This document shows, piece after piece, positions 39,882 to 49,052 of a DNA stretch of 64,000 nucleotides. The translations under genes and the position numbers were made by a program. This DNA comes from Methyloceanibacter superfactus (GTDB lineage: Bacteria > Pseudomonadota > Alphaproteobacteria > Rhizobiales > Methyloligellaceae): contig NZ_LPWF01000029.1 of the NCBI RefSeq assembly GCF_001723305.1, positions 1 to 64,000 on the forward strand, given 5' to 3'. The stretch's first letter is position 1; the number at the start of each line of letters is the position of its first letter. The notes under the pieces were generated by a model. The model made no database searches. It saw nothing but the letters and a program-made list of their open reading frames with translations, and was not told the origin of the DNA.

Positions 39882-40621
39882 TTAAACCATCACCATGCCG
39901 CCGTTCACGTGCATCGTCTCGCCCGTGACATAGGCCGCCTCGTCGCTGGCGAAAAAAACCACCGCCGCAGCGATATCCTCGGGCTTGCCGAAGGTCTGCG
40001 TCGGAATGGCGGCGGCAATAGCCTCCACTTGCTTCGGCGTCAAGGCATCGGTCATCGGGGTCGAGATGAACCCAGGCGCAATGCAGTTGGCCGTAACCCC
40101 CCGGCTCGCCACTTCCCGGGCGAGAGATTTGGTCATGCCCACGAGGCCGGCCTTGGATGCGGCATAGTTGGCCTGTCCCGGGTTGCCGAGCACGCCGGAG
40201 ATGGAGGCGATGTTGACGATGCGCCCGGCGCGCCGCCGCATCATGCCGCGCAAGATGCCGCGGGTGAGCACGAATACCGATGTCAGGTTGACGTTGATGA
40301 CGTCGTCCCACTCCTCGTCTTTCATGCGCATGAAGAGATTGTCGTGGGTGATGCCGGCATTGTTGACGAGGATGTCGACTTGACCGAGCACCTTCTCCGC
40401 CGCCTCCGGAAGCTGCGCCACCGCGGGGCGGTCGCGCAGATCGCAAGGCAGCACGAAGACGCGGTCGCCGAGCTCTGTGGCGAGCGCCTCGAGCTTCTCC
40501 GCTCGTGTGCCGGAGATCGCCACCGTCGCGCCTTGCCCATGCAGCGCCTTGGTCCATCGCGCCGCCGATGCCCACCGGTCGCGCCGGTGACGAGGGCGCC
40601 CTTCCCTTTAAGGTCGAACAT
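39882..40621 (-). CDS. fabG: 3-oxoacyl-ACP reductase FabG (frameshifted N-terminus)
   Basis: NADPH-dependent reductase of fatty acid elongation. The Ser-Tyr-Lys triad is in NIASISGVLGNPGQANYAASKAG; NNAG is in ILVNNAGITHDN. The Rossmann motif is broken: TGATGG-IGGAM-A-ALHGQGATVAISG needs two base corrections near 40577 and 40552 to join MFDLKGKGALVTG with the main frame. Corrected length about 246. Follows fabD by 24 bases. Confidence 0.94.
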
Positions 40622-40645
40622 GTGAAGCTCTCCTTTCCTGAGGCG

Positions 40646-41584
40646 CTAGCTCTGTAGCGCCGCCGCAGCGGCCTCGAGCTCTTCGGGCGTTCCGACACTG
40701 CGTGCCTCGATGCCGTCGAAGCGCCTGGCAATTCCGGTCAGCACCCGTCCGGCGCCGACCTCGTAGACCGTATTCACGCCGTTGCCGGCAAGATAGGTCA
40801 TGGTCTCGCGCCATCTCACCATGCCGGTCACCTGCTCGACGAGGCGGGCTCTGATCGCCTCGGGATCGGAGATCGGCTCGGCCAGCACATTGGCGATGAG
40901 CGGCACGGCGCGCCTTGATCTCGACGCCGGCCAGCGCCTCGCGCATGGCGTCGGCGGCCGGCTGCAGGCGCAATGGAACGGCGCGCTCACCGGCAAGAGC
41001 ACCGCGCGCCGCGCACCGTATTTCGGCGCCAGCGTCACGGCGCGCTCGATCGCGGTCCGGGCACCGGAGATCACCACCTGGCCCGGCGCGTTGTCGTTGG
41101 CCGCCTCGCACACCTCGCCCTCGCTCGCCGCTTTGGCGAGCTCCTGAGCCTGAGCGAGGTCGACGCCGAGCAGTGCCGCCATGGCACCCTCGCCCACGGG
41201 CACGGCCGCTTGCATGGCGCGCCCGCGGATCTTCAGGAGCCGGGCCGTGTCGGCCAAGCTCAAGGCCCCGGCGGCGGCAAGAGCCGAATACTCGCCCAGC
41301 GAATGGCCTGCGACATAGGCGACGCGGCCTTCAAGCGGTACGCCCTTGGTCTCTCTCAAGACCCGCATGGCCGCCAGCGACACCGCCATCAGCGCGGGCT
41401 GGGCATTCTCCGTCAGCGTCAGCTCCGCCTCGGGGCCGTCCCACATCAGCTGGGAGAGGTCCTGCCCAAGCGCCTCGTTCACCTCGGAAAACACGGCTTG
41501 GGCGGCAGGAAATGCCTTGGCCAGCTCGGCCCCCATGCCGACGGCTTGGCTTCCTTGGCCCGGAAAGATGAAAGCAATGGTCAT
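40646..41584 (-). CDS. fabD: Malonyl-CoA:ACP transacylase FabD (compensated frameshift)
   Basis: 312 residues. IFPGQGSQAVGMG near the start, active-site AGHSLGEYSALAAAGAL (Ser about 92), and PVSAPFHC with the catalytic His. Directly after that His, about 18 residues are out of frame between indels near 40968 and 40908; the corrected reading is LQPAADAMREALAGVEIK. The N-terminal and C-terminal parts are intact. First gene of the fabD-fabG-acpP-fabF-mltG series. Confidence 0.95.
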   Translation of the reverse strand: MTIAFIFPGQGSQAVGMGAELAKAFPAAQAVFSEVNEALGQDLSQLMWDGPEAELTLTENAQPALMAVSLAAMRVLRETKGVPLEGRVAYVAGHSLGEYSALAAAGALSLADTARLLKIRGRAMQAAVPVGEGAMAALLGVDLAQAQELAKAASEGEVCEAANDNAPGQVVISGARTAIERAVTLAPKYGARRAVLLPVSAPFHCACSRPPTPCARRWPASRSRRAVPLIANVLAEPISDPEAIRARLVEQVTGMVRWRETMTYLAGNGVNTVYEVGAGRVLTGIARRFDGIEARSVGTPEELEAAAAALQS

Positions 41585-41758
41585 GTGGAAGGTTTTCGGC
41601 GTTGACAGAAGGAGGCCAAAGACACTGTTTCAATCTTGCCTGTCAAGCCGGGCCGGCGCGCGGGCCCACGCGGCGGCAGGATAACATGCGGGCGCAACTC
41701 TAAGCCCTGGAACGGCGTTTAGATTTCGAGCCCACCACAACCTCAAGCGGAGATACGT

Positions 41759-42244
41759 ATGAAAAGCCCGATCGCTATCGGCGCCTTGATCGCCTGCACC
41801 AGCGTTTTCACGACTTTGCCCCTTCTGGCGGCGGAGACCCGGTCCTGGCCATGGAAGGACACCGCACCCGTCGATCCGGCCCTGGCGCTTCTGCAAAAGG
41901 TCGATTCTCTCAAGGCCGCGATCACCGATCTGACGCCGCCAAGTCTGAGTATTTCGGTTGATGCGATGGCTCCAACACCCGGATTTACCGAGCTAAAATT
42001 GACCCCACGTCTCGGCGATCCGAACGATCTGATCTTCGCCTTCGATGTCAGGGGGCGCCCGCCGCAGGACCTGACCACCCAGATCGAGACGCCGGTCACC
42101 ATCGATGTCGCCTATCAGGATGCGCCGCTCGCCTCGGTCGGCATCGTCGAGGTCTATGCGAAGGACAACTGCAAGGCCTTCTCTCTGAAGGACAAGACCG
42201 AGGTGGAATGCAGCATGAACCCTGGCTCGCAACAGGCTCCCTAG
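41759..42244 (+). CDS. Secreted protein of unknown function
   Basis: 161 residues from an ATG preceded by GGAG. Signal peptide at residues 1-24 (IAIGALIACTSVFTTLPLLA). The mature part starts with a Trp/Pro segment (SWPWKDTAPVDPALALLQKV) and continues with beta-rich, mostly polar sequence; two Cys (DNCKAF, VECSMN) near the C-terminus could form a disulfide. I recognise no family. It diverges from fabD and precedes rpsF in the same direction. Confidence 0.65.
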   Translation: MKSPIAIGALIACTSVFTTLPLLAAETRSWPWKDTAPVDPALALLQKVDSLKAAITDLTPPSLSISVDAMAPTPGFTELKLTPRLGDPNDLIFAFDVRGRPPQDLTTQIETPVTIDVAYQDAPLASVGIVEVYAKDNCKAFSLKDKTEVECSMNPGSQQAP

Positions 42245-42259
42245 GGCCGCGCGAAGTCC

Positions 42260-42287
42260 TTGCAAAGCCAGCGCGAAACTCTATAAA
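42260..42287 (+). promoter_or_regulatory. Promoter of the rpsF ribosomal operon
   Basis: TTGCAA (42260-42265) and TATAAA (42282-42287) separated by 16 bases, about 177 bases before rpsF. The -10 matches five of six consensus positions. The long leader that follows (42300-42463) could house feedback control by S6/S18, as known in other bacteria, but I could not confirm the structure. Confidence 0.5.
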
Positions 42288-42463
42288 GCGCCCACCAGCA
42301 ATCGCTCCGGTCGGAGGCTGAACGGAGGACCGCTATTCCAGCGGTAAGGCTTGAAACGCCGCCCTCCCGTGTCTCCGCTCTCAAGGGCTTTCTCTTGGGC
42401 CTTTCCTTCTAAAGCGCCCATGTGAGGCTTCGCGCCGGAGCAAAGAAGAAGGAAAGGCACTTC

Positions 42464-42943
42464 ATGCCTCTCTACGAGCACGTGTTCTTGGCGCGCCAAG
42501 ACATTTCGCAGCAGCAGGTCGAAGGTCTGCTGCAGACCTTCCGCACACTCCTTGAGGAGAAGGGCGGTAAGGTCGGCAAGACCGAATATTGGGGGCTCAA
42601 GTCCCTCACCTATCGCATCAAGAAGAACCGCAAAGCCCACTACACGCTCATGGACATCGACGCGCCTCACGAGGCCGTCGCCGAGATGGAGCGCCAGATG
42701 GGTCTGTCGACCGACATCATCCGTTTCATGACCGTCAAGGTCAAAGAGCATGAGGCCGGGCCGTCGGCGATGATGCGCCGCTCGGACCGTGACGACCGCG
42801 GTGATCGCGGCGATCGTGGTGATCGCGGCGACCGGGGCGATCGCGACGGCCGCCGTGGCGGCAGGCGCGACCGTGACCATAGCCCCCGCGAGTCGCGCGG
42901 CGAGTCGTCCGACAACGAGACCAGCGGCGAGGAGACATCATAA
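42464..42943 (+). CDS. rpsF: 30S ribosomal protein S6
   Basis: About 159 residues from the ATG at 42464 (AAGGAAAGG upstream). The S6 fold covers residues 1-100 ([40 protein letters not shown]). The C-terminal 50 residues are a charged tail of DRG repeats followed by [16 protein letters not shown], long compared with typical S6. It overlaps rpsR by one base (TAATG). Confidence 0.96.
   Translation: MPLYEHVFLARQDISQQQVEGLLQTFRTLLEEKGGKVGKTEYWGLKSLTYRIKKNRKAHYTLMDIDAPHEAVAEMERQMGLSTDIIRFMTVKVKEHEAGPSAMMRRSDRDDRGDRGDRGDRGDRGDRDGRRGGRRDRDHSPRESRGESSDNETSGEETS
42794..42847 (+). repeat. 9-bp tandem repeat encoding Asp-Arg-Gly in rpsF
   Basis: Six 9-base units of the GAtCGCGGC type, the last degenerate. 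They encode the DRG repeats of the S6 tail. Confidence 0.8.
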
Positions 42944-43188
42944 TGAGCATGACCCAAAGCCAGGCCCGCCGCCCATTCTACCGCCGGCGCAAGACCTGCC
43001 CGTTCTCCGGAGATAAAGCTCCGAAGATCGACTACAAGGATGTGAAGCTGCTTCTGCGCTATGTTTCCGAGCGCGGTAAGATGGTGCCGAGCCGCATCAC
43101 CGCGGTGTCGGCCAAGAAGCAGCGCGAGCTCGCACGCGCCATTAAGCGCGCGCGCTTCCTCGGCCTGCTGCCCTATCTCATCCAGTAG
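42943..43188 (+). CDS. rpsR: 30S ribosomal protein S18
   Basis: 81 residues with [34 protein letters not shown] and the conserved [11 protein letters not shown] ending. Binds beside S6 on the 30S platform. Translation is probably coupled to rpsF. Confidence 0.98.
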   Translation: MSMTQSQARRPFYRRRKTCPFSGDKAPKIDYKDVKLLLRYVSERGKMVPSRITAVSAKKQRELARAIKRARFLGLLPYLIQ

Positions 43189-43196
43189 GGACGATC

Positions 43197-43212
43197 CGAG
43201 CCTGACGGCTCG
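43197..43212 (+). other. Stable hairpin after rpsR
   Basis: CGAGCC and GGCTCG pair perfectly around TGAC, nine bases past the rpsR stop. There is no T-tract, so it may stabilise the upstream mRNA or attenuate read-through into the DUF2232 gene rather than terminate fully. Confidence 0.45.
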
Positions 43213-43295
43213 CGGATAGACGTGTGACAGAAAGTTGGGGTGGGCTCCGGCCCTCCCCTAACCGCTCTGACGAGAGAGCCGGGACAGCGAAACCG

Positions 43296-44267
43296 ATGCC
43301 GACACATCTGATCATTGGCGCAGGCGCAGGCCTGGTTGCAGCGGCGCTCTTCGCGTCCGCCGCCACCGCGGCCGCGCTCGCCGGCATCCTCTTCTATCTT
43401 TCGCCACTTCCGCTCTGCCTCGCCGGTCTCGGCTGGGGCCGTTCCCCCGTCCTGCTCGCAGGGCTGACTGGAACCGTCGTCATTGCCGCGAGCCTCGGCG
43501 CAGGCACGGCGGCGGCCTTCGTACTGACCATCGCCGCGCCCATCGCCGTGCTCGTGCATCTGCTGCTTCTGTCCAGGCCGGCAGGCCCCGACGCGCCCGC
43601 GGGCGCCATGGAATGGTACCCCCCTGGCCGGCTCGTGGGCTGGGCCGCGCTGATCGCGGGGCTTCTCGCGGGCCTCCTCGTGCTTCTCCTCGGCTACGAC
43701 CAGGAGAGCTACCAGCAGTCGATCCGCGAGATCCTCGACCACAGCGCGCTCAAGGAGCTCGACCGCGACGGCACCATCTTCACCAAGGAGACGGTCGAAG
43801 GGCTCTCGGTGGTCCTCGCCAAGGCGCTGCCGGCGGCCTTCGCCATCGTCTGGCTCACCATCGTGCTGTTCAACCTGTGGCTCGGCGGCGTCATTGTCGC
43901 CGCGTCCGGACGCAGCTTGCGTCCCTGGCCGAACCTCCAAGACCTCGAACTGCCCAACGTGTTCGTCGCGGTCTTCGCCGTCGCCATCCTGGCGTCCTTC
44001 ATCCCCGGCATCCTCGGTCTTCTCGCCACCGGCCTCGCCGGCGCGATGCTGTTTGCCTATGTGCTGCAGGGTCTGGCGGTCATTCATGTCTACAGCCGCG
44101 GCAGCCCCTTCCGCATTCTTCTGCTCACGGTGGTCTATCTCGGAATTCTGCTTCTGGGCTGGGTCGCCGTTCTCGTCGCCATTCTCGGACTGGGCGAGCC
44201 GTTGTTCGGCTTGCGCGCGCGTAGCGTCCAAGGCGGCCAGCCTCCAAACGACAACAAACCCGACTGA
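43296..44267 (+). CDS. DUF2232 multi-pass membrane protein
   Basis: About 323 residues with some eight membrane segments (for example [56 protein letters not shown]). It belongs to the DUF2232 group by its place between rpsR and rplI and by its topology. Function unknown; transporter-like architecture of S-component type has been suggested for relatives. Start at ATG 43296, which sits right before the first helix. Confidence 0.8.
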   Translation: MPTHLIIGAGAGLVAAALFASAATAAALAGILFYLSPLPLCLAGLGWGRSPVLLAGLTGTVVIAASLGAGTAAAFVLTIAAPIAVLVHLLLLSRPAGPDAPAGAMEWYPPGRLVGWAALIAGLLAGLLVLLLGYDQESYQQSIREILDHSALKELDRDGTIFTKETVEGLSVVLAKALPAAFAIVWLTIVLFNLWLGGVIVAASGRSLRPWPNLQDLELPNVFVAVFAVAILASFIPGILGLLATGLAGAMLFAYVLQGLAVIHVYSRGSPFRILLLTVVYLGILLLGWVAVLVAILGLGEPLFGLRARSVQGGQPPNDNKPD

Positions 44268-44286
44268 CAACGAAGGAGTATTGATC

Positions 44287-44922
44287 ATGCAAGTCATTCT
44301 GCTCGAGCGCATTGGACGGCTCGGTCAAATGGGCGACCTCGTCAACGTCAAGGACGGCTTCGCCCGCAACTATCTGCTGCCGCAAGGCAAGGCCCTCCGC
44401 GCGACGGAGGCCAACCGCAAGCGCTTCGAGAGCGAGCGGGCCCAGTTGGAGGCACGCGACCTCGAGCTCAAGAGCGAGGCCGAAGGCGTCGCCGGCAAGC
44501 TCGATGGCGAGAGCTTCGTCGTCATCCGCCAGGCGGGCGACAACGGCCAGCTTTACGGTTCGGTCTCGACCCGGGACATCGCCGCCGCCGTGACCGAGGG
44601 CGGCTTCTCCGTCGAGCGCCGGCAGGTGCTTCTCGACCGTCCGATCAAGGCTCTCGGCCTGCACGAGGTGCGTATCTCGCTCCACGGTGAGGTGGAGCCG
44701 GTCGTTGTCGTCAATGTCGCCCGGTCCGCCGAGGAGGCCACGCGCCAAGCCCGCGGTGAGGATGTCACCAAGACCCTGACCGAGGAGGAAGAGGACGCCG
44801 AAGAAGCCCGGATCGCCGCTGAGAAGCTGTTCGAGGAGGGGCCGACCCCCGAGGAGGGAGAGGTCGAAGAGGACGGCGAGGCCGCCGCGGAGACGGACGC
44901 CGGCGAAGACGCCGCCTCCTAG
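44287..44922 (+). CDS. rplI: 50S ribosomal protein L9
   Basis: 211 residues. [36 protein letters not shown] is the L9 N-terminal domain; the C-terminal domain follows the long helix ([24 protein letters not shown]). After residue 150 comes a strongly acidic extension ([17 protein letters not shown] and [12 protein letters not shown]), absent from E. coli L9 but usual in Hyphomicrobiales. GAAGGAG lies upstream. A strong hairpin follows. Confidence 0.97.
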   Translation: MQVILLERIGRLGQMGDLVNVKDGFARNYLLPQGKALRATEANRKRFESERAQLEARDLELKSEAEGVAGKLDGESFVVIRQAGDNGQLYGSVSTRDIAAAVTEGGFSVERRQVLLDRPIKALGLHEVRISLHGEVEPVVVVNVARSAEEATRQARGEDVTKTLTEEEEDAEEARIAAEKLFEEGPTPEEGEVEEDGEAAAETDAGEDAAS

Positions 44923-44933
44923 GATAAGCATTT

Positions 44934-44980
44934 GGAAACGCAAGGCAGGACGGGATGTTGTCTCGCCGCCTTGCGCTTCC
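44934..44980 (+). terminator. Terminator of the rpsF-rplI operon
   Basis: GGAA-A-CGCAAGGC (44934-44946) pairs with GCCTTGCG-C-TTCC (44968-44980), a 13-position stem with one mismatch and a 21-base loop that can pair further. It starts 12 bases after the rplI stop; the following TATTATGTCT is moderately T-rich. Confidence 0.75.
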
Positions 44981-45043
44981 TATTATGTCTATAGGCTCAA
45001 CGATCGATGGAGCCGCAGGCCATGACTCGGCGCGCGTGACACT

Positions 45044-46302
45044 ATGTTTCGCCCGCTCCGGCATCTTCTCGAGCGGACCGTAACGACCGGTCATCTGAGA
45101 CTGGTCGATGCGGATGGGTGCGCCCATGGCTTTGGCGATCACAGTGGCCCTCCAGTGGCGGCCCGGATCGCTGACAAGCGGACCGAATGGCGGCTTGCCC
45201 TCAATCCGCCGCTGGCTTTCGGCAGAGCTACATGGACGGCCGTCTCGTTCTCGAGCAGGGCACGATCTACGACCTTCTCGAAATCCTGCTGACAAATATC
45301 GCCCGGGAACGTTGGCCGCGTTGGCTGGCGGCCATCGACCACCTGTCCTTCGTCACCAGGCGCCTGAAGCACATCAATCCCATCGGCCGCGCCAAGCGCA
45401 ACGTGGCCCATCACTACGACATCGACGGGGCGCTCTACGATCTCTTCCTCGATGACGATCACCAATATTCCTGCGCCTATTTCGAGCATGAAGGCATGTC
45501 GCTCGAAGCGGCCCAAGAGGCCAAGAAGCGGCATCTGGCGGCGAAGCTCGATCTCCGCGACGGCACGCGCGTGCTGGACATCGGCTGCGGCTGGGGCGGG
45601 CTCGCGCTCTATCTCGCCAAGACGGCCCATGTCGATGTCACCGGCATCACCTTGAGCGAGGAGCAACTCAAAATCGCCCGCGCCCGCGCCCGCGCCGAAG
45701 GGCTGTCCAAGGCCGTGAATTTCGAGCTGTGCGACTACCGCGAGCTCGACGGCCGGTTCGACCGCATCGTCTCGGTCGGCATGTTCGAGCATGTCGGCAC
45801 GGCGCATTACCGCAACTTCTTCCAGCGGATTCACCGCCTCCTTGCCGATGACGGCGTGGCGCTCGTTCACTCCATCGGACGCTTCGACGGACCGGCGGAG
45901 ACCAATCCCTTCATCGCCAAGTATATTTTCCCAGGCGGCTATATCCCGGCCTTGAGCGAGGTCCTGCCGGCCATCGAACGCCAGGGCCTGCTCACGACCG
46001 ACGTGGAGGTGCTGAGGCTTCATTACGCCATGACGCTGCGTCACTGGCGCCAGCGCTTCCGCAGCGCCTGGCATAGCGCGGCGGAGCGATCCGGCGAACG
46101 CTTCTGCCGGATGTGGGAGATGTATCTCGCAAGCGCTGAGGCGGGTTTCCGCTATCAGAACCTCATGGTCTTCCAGCTTCAATTGACGAAGAACCAGGAG
46201 GCGGTGCCCCTCACCCGCGATTACTTGCACGATAATGAGCGTGAGCTGCGTGCCCGGGATAGCCAGCACACCGCCCGGCGTAAGCGCCGCGCCGGCCGCT
46301 AG
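45044..46302 (+). CDS. cfa: Cyclopropane-fatty-acyl-phospholipid synthase (frameshifted)
   Basis: Adds a methylene from SAM across double bonds of membrane lipids. About 420 residues after correction. VLDIGCGWGGLALYLA is the SAM motif; NVAHHYDIDGALYDLFLDDDHQYSCAYF and VGMFEHVG are family signatures. The N-terminal domain (FRPLRHLLERTVTTGHLRLV to LNPPLAFG) lies in another frame; one base is missing near 45228, where LAFG-ESYMDGRLVLEQG should be continuous. Located between rplI and dnaB, which are neighbours in many relatives. Confidence 0.93.
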
Positions 46303-46400
46303 GCGCGCCACACGACTTACCTTGTGGGTTTGACCACGATCTCCCCGATGTTCACAGACCTGACATCTACCAGGCCGGACTCTTTTCGGTACTGTGGGGT

Positions 46401-47885
46401 ATGAGCAATGCAGCGATTCTCCCGAGGCCCGTCCCGGAAACCCCCGTCTTCCGCGAGGCTCCGCATAACCTGGAAGCTGAGCAAGCCCTGCTCGGCGCCA
46501 TCCTCGTCAACAACGAGGCCGTGGACCGAGTCTCGAGCTTCCTCAAGCCACAGCATTTCTTCGATCCGCTCCACGGGCGCATCTTCGAGACAGCCGCCAA
46601 GCTGATCATGGGCGGCAAACGCGCCACGCCGATCACGCTCAAGACCTATTTCCAGAACGACGAGCCCGTGGGCGAGCTTTCCGTCCCGCAATATCTCGGG
46701 CGCCTGGCCGCCAACGCCACGACCATCATCAACGCCGAGGACTACGGCCGCACCGTCTACGACCTCGCCGTGCGCCGCCAGCTCATCGACATCGGCGAAG
46801 CGATGGTCAACACGGCTTACGATTCGCCCATCGACGCGCCGCCCGCGACCCAGATCGAAGGCGCCGAGCAGCAGCTTTACGAGCTGGCGGAGACCGGGAA
46901 ATACGGCACCGGCTTCGAGCCGTTTTCCTCGGCGCTCACCGACGCCATCGACATGGCGGCTAATGCCTATCGCCGGGACGGCGGTCTCTCGGGGCTCGCC
47001 ACCGGCTTCTCCGATCTTGACCAGCGCATGGGCGGCTTGCAGGCCTCCGACCTCATCATCATCGCCGGCCGCCCCTCCATGGGGAAGACGGCGCTCGCCA
47101 CGAACATCGCTTATCACGTGGCCAAGGCCTATAAGTCCGATCCCGATAGCGACAAGCCGCTCGACGGCGCCGTGGTGGGCTTCTTCTCGCTCGAAATGTC
47201 GGCGGAGCAGCTCGCCACCCGCATCATCGCCGAGCAGTCCTACATTCCCTCGGAGCGCATCCGCCGCGGTCGCATCGATTCCGACGAGTTCGACCGCATC
47301 GTCGAGGTCTCCCAGGAGCTCCAGAACCTGCCGTTGTTCATCGACCAGACCGGCGGCATCAGCGTCGCCCAGCTCGCCGCCCGGGCCCGGCGCCTGAAGC
47401 GTCAGCGGGGCTTAGGCTTCGTGATCGTCGACTATCTCCAGCTTCTGTCGGGCTCCTCCCGGCGCGCCCAGGAGGGCCGCGTCCAGGAGGTCACGGAGAT
47501 CACCACCGGCCTCAAGGCCCTTGCCAAGGAGCTGCAAGTGCCCATCCTGGCCCTCTCCCAGCTCTCCCGCCAAGTCGAGAACCGGGAGGACAAGCGGCCG
47601 CAACTGGCGGATTTGCGTGAATCGGGCTCCATCGAGCAGGATGCCGATGTGGTAATGTTCGTGTTTCGCGAGGAATATTATCTCGAGCGTAGCCAGCCCC
47701 GCGAGAACACCGAAGAGCACAGACAGTGGCAAATGGACATGGAGGCGGTCACCGGCAAGGCCGACGTGATCATCGGCAAGCAGCGCCACGGCCCGACCGG
47801 CACGGTGACGCTGCAGTTCACGCCGGAGTTCACCCGGTTCTCCAATCTCGCGGCGTCGCAACGCCTGCCGGAGCGGATGGAGTGA
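46401..47885 (+). CDS. dnaB: Replicative DNA helicase DnaB
   Basis: 494 residues: N-terminal primase-interacting domain (APHNLEAEQALLGAIL-like, EAPHNLEAEQALLGAILVN), linker and RecA-like domain with Walker A GRPSMGKTALATN (about 222-234), Walker B VIVDYLQLLSG and LSRQVENREDKRPQLADLRE. Hexameric 5'-3' helicase at the fork. No intein. Its TGA overlaps the alr GTG. Confidence 0.97.
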   Translation: MSNAAILPRPVPETPVFREAPHNLEAEQALLGAILVNNEAVDRVSSFLKPQHFFDPLHGRIFETAAKLIMGGKRATPITLKTYFQNDEPVGELSVPQYLGRLAANATTIINAEDYGRTVYDLAVRRQLIDIGEAMVNTAYDSPIDAPPATQIEGAEQQLYELAETGKYGTGFEPFSSALTDAIDMAANAYRRDGGLSGLATGFSDLDQRMGGLQASDLIIIAGRPSMGKTALATNIAYHVAKAYKSDPDSDKPLDGAVVGFFSLEMSAEQLATRIIAEQSYIPSERIRRGRIDSDEFDRIVEVSQELQNLPLFIDQTGGISVAQLAARARRLKRQRGLGFVIVDYLQLLSGSSRRAQEGRVQEVTEITTGLKALAKELQVPILALSQLSRQVENREDKRPQLADLRESGSIEQDADVVMFVFREEYYLERSQPRENTEEHRQWQMDMEAVTGKADVIIGKQRHGPTGTVTLQFTPEFTRFSNLAASQRLPERME

Positions 47886-49038
47886 CGGGCGAAAGCCCGC
47901 GCGACGTCACGCAGCACGAGCACCACGCGGACACCGAAGAGACCGCCGTCCTCACCATCGATCTCGGTGCGCTCGCCGCCAACTATCGGCATCTGCGCAA
48001 GCTGGCCGCGCCCGCCGAATGCGCTGCCGTGGTCAAGGCCGACGCCTATGGGCTTGGCATGGCGCAAGCCGCCCCGGCCCTGTGGCAGGCCGGCTGCAAG
48101 ACATTCTTCGTGGCCACCCTTGGCGAGGCCGAGGATTTGCGCGCGCTGCTCCCCGAGGCCGCCATCTATGTGTTCGCCGGGCTCATGCCCGACACGGCGG
48201 ATGCCTTCCGCGCCGCACGGGTCATCCCCGTGCTGAACAGCGCCGACGAGATCCGGGAATGGGCCGCCTACTGCGCCGGCATCGGCGAGACGCTTCCTTG
48301 CGCCATCCACATCGATAGCGGCATGAACCGTCTCGGCCTGTCGGAGGCGGAGGTCGACGCCGTCGCCGGCGCGGCCGATCTGTGGTCGGCCCTATCCCTA
48401 TCCCTGGTGATGAGCCACCTCGCCTGCGCCGACGATCCCGCCCACGGCAAGAACGCCGCGCAACGCCATCGCTTCCGATAGCTTGCGAGCCCGCCTGCCC
48501 AAAGCACTGACGAGCCTCGCCGCCTCCGCCGGCGTGCTGCTTGGTTCGGACTATGCCTATGACATGGTCCGCCCCGGCATCGCGCTCTATGGCGGGCACC
48601 CGCGGCGGCGTGGCGACAACCCGTTTCAGGGCGTGGTGCATCTCAAGGGCCGCATCCTCCAGGTGCGCGACGTGCCCTCGGGCGAGACCGTGGGCTATGG
48701 CGCCACGCGCACGCTCCAACGCCCCTCGCGGGTCGCCGTGGTCTCCGTCGGATATGCGGACGGCATCTTCCGCACCCTCTCCACCAGTGACGGCGAGGAG
48801 GGTCTCGTCGTCTATCTCGGCCCCCACGCCGCCCCCATCCTCGGCCGCGTCTCCATGGACCTCATCACCGTGGACGTGACCGGCTTGCCCGAAAGCCACG
48901 CCCGGCGCGGCGCATGGGTGGAACTCATCGGACCCAATGTCAGCGCGCACACCGTCGCCATGCACGCCGGCACCATCGACTACGAGATCCTCACCAATCT
49001 CGGCCGGCGCGCCCGTGCGGCGCTATATCGGCGGATAG
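47882..49038 (+). CDS. alr: Alanine racemase (frameshifted)
   Basis: Makes D-alanine for peptidoglycan. PLP lysine in AAVVKADAYGLGM; the catalytic Tyr in VSVGYADGIFRTL; the C-terminal domain ends [12 protein letters not shown]. Start GTG 47882 overlaps the dnaB stop (GTGA). An extra C near 48474 ends the first frame; QRHRF-DSLRARLPKAL should be continuous. Another indel close to 49030 hides the stop at 49036-49038, so the second frame runs uninterrupted into radA. Corrected length about 385. Confidence 0.92.
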
Positions 49039-49052
49039 GAACGCAACGCCCC

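Noticed and set aside
39820-40731. 303-codon frame over fabG/fabD in another phase
   Set aside because: Its length is partly due to the indels in fabG; the conserved FabG reading is in a different frame.
42300-42463. S6:S18 feedback leader of rpsF
   Set aside because: A short GCTTC/GGAGC hairpin carries CCG near the start codon, but the known motif could not be matched with confidence.
44923-45043. Small gene between rplI and cfa
   Set aside because: The stretch is explained by the terminator hairpin and the cfa leader; no plausible short frame with a ribosome site.
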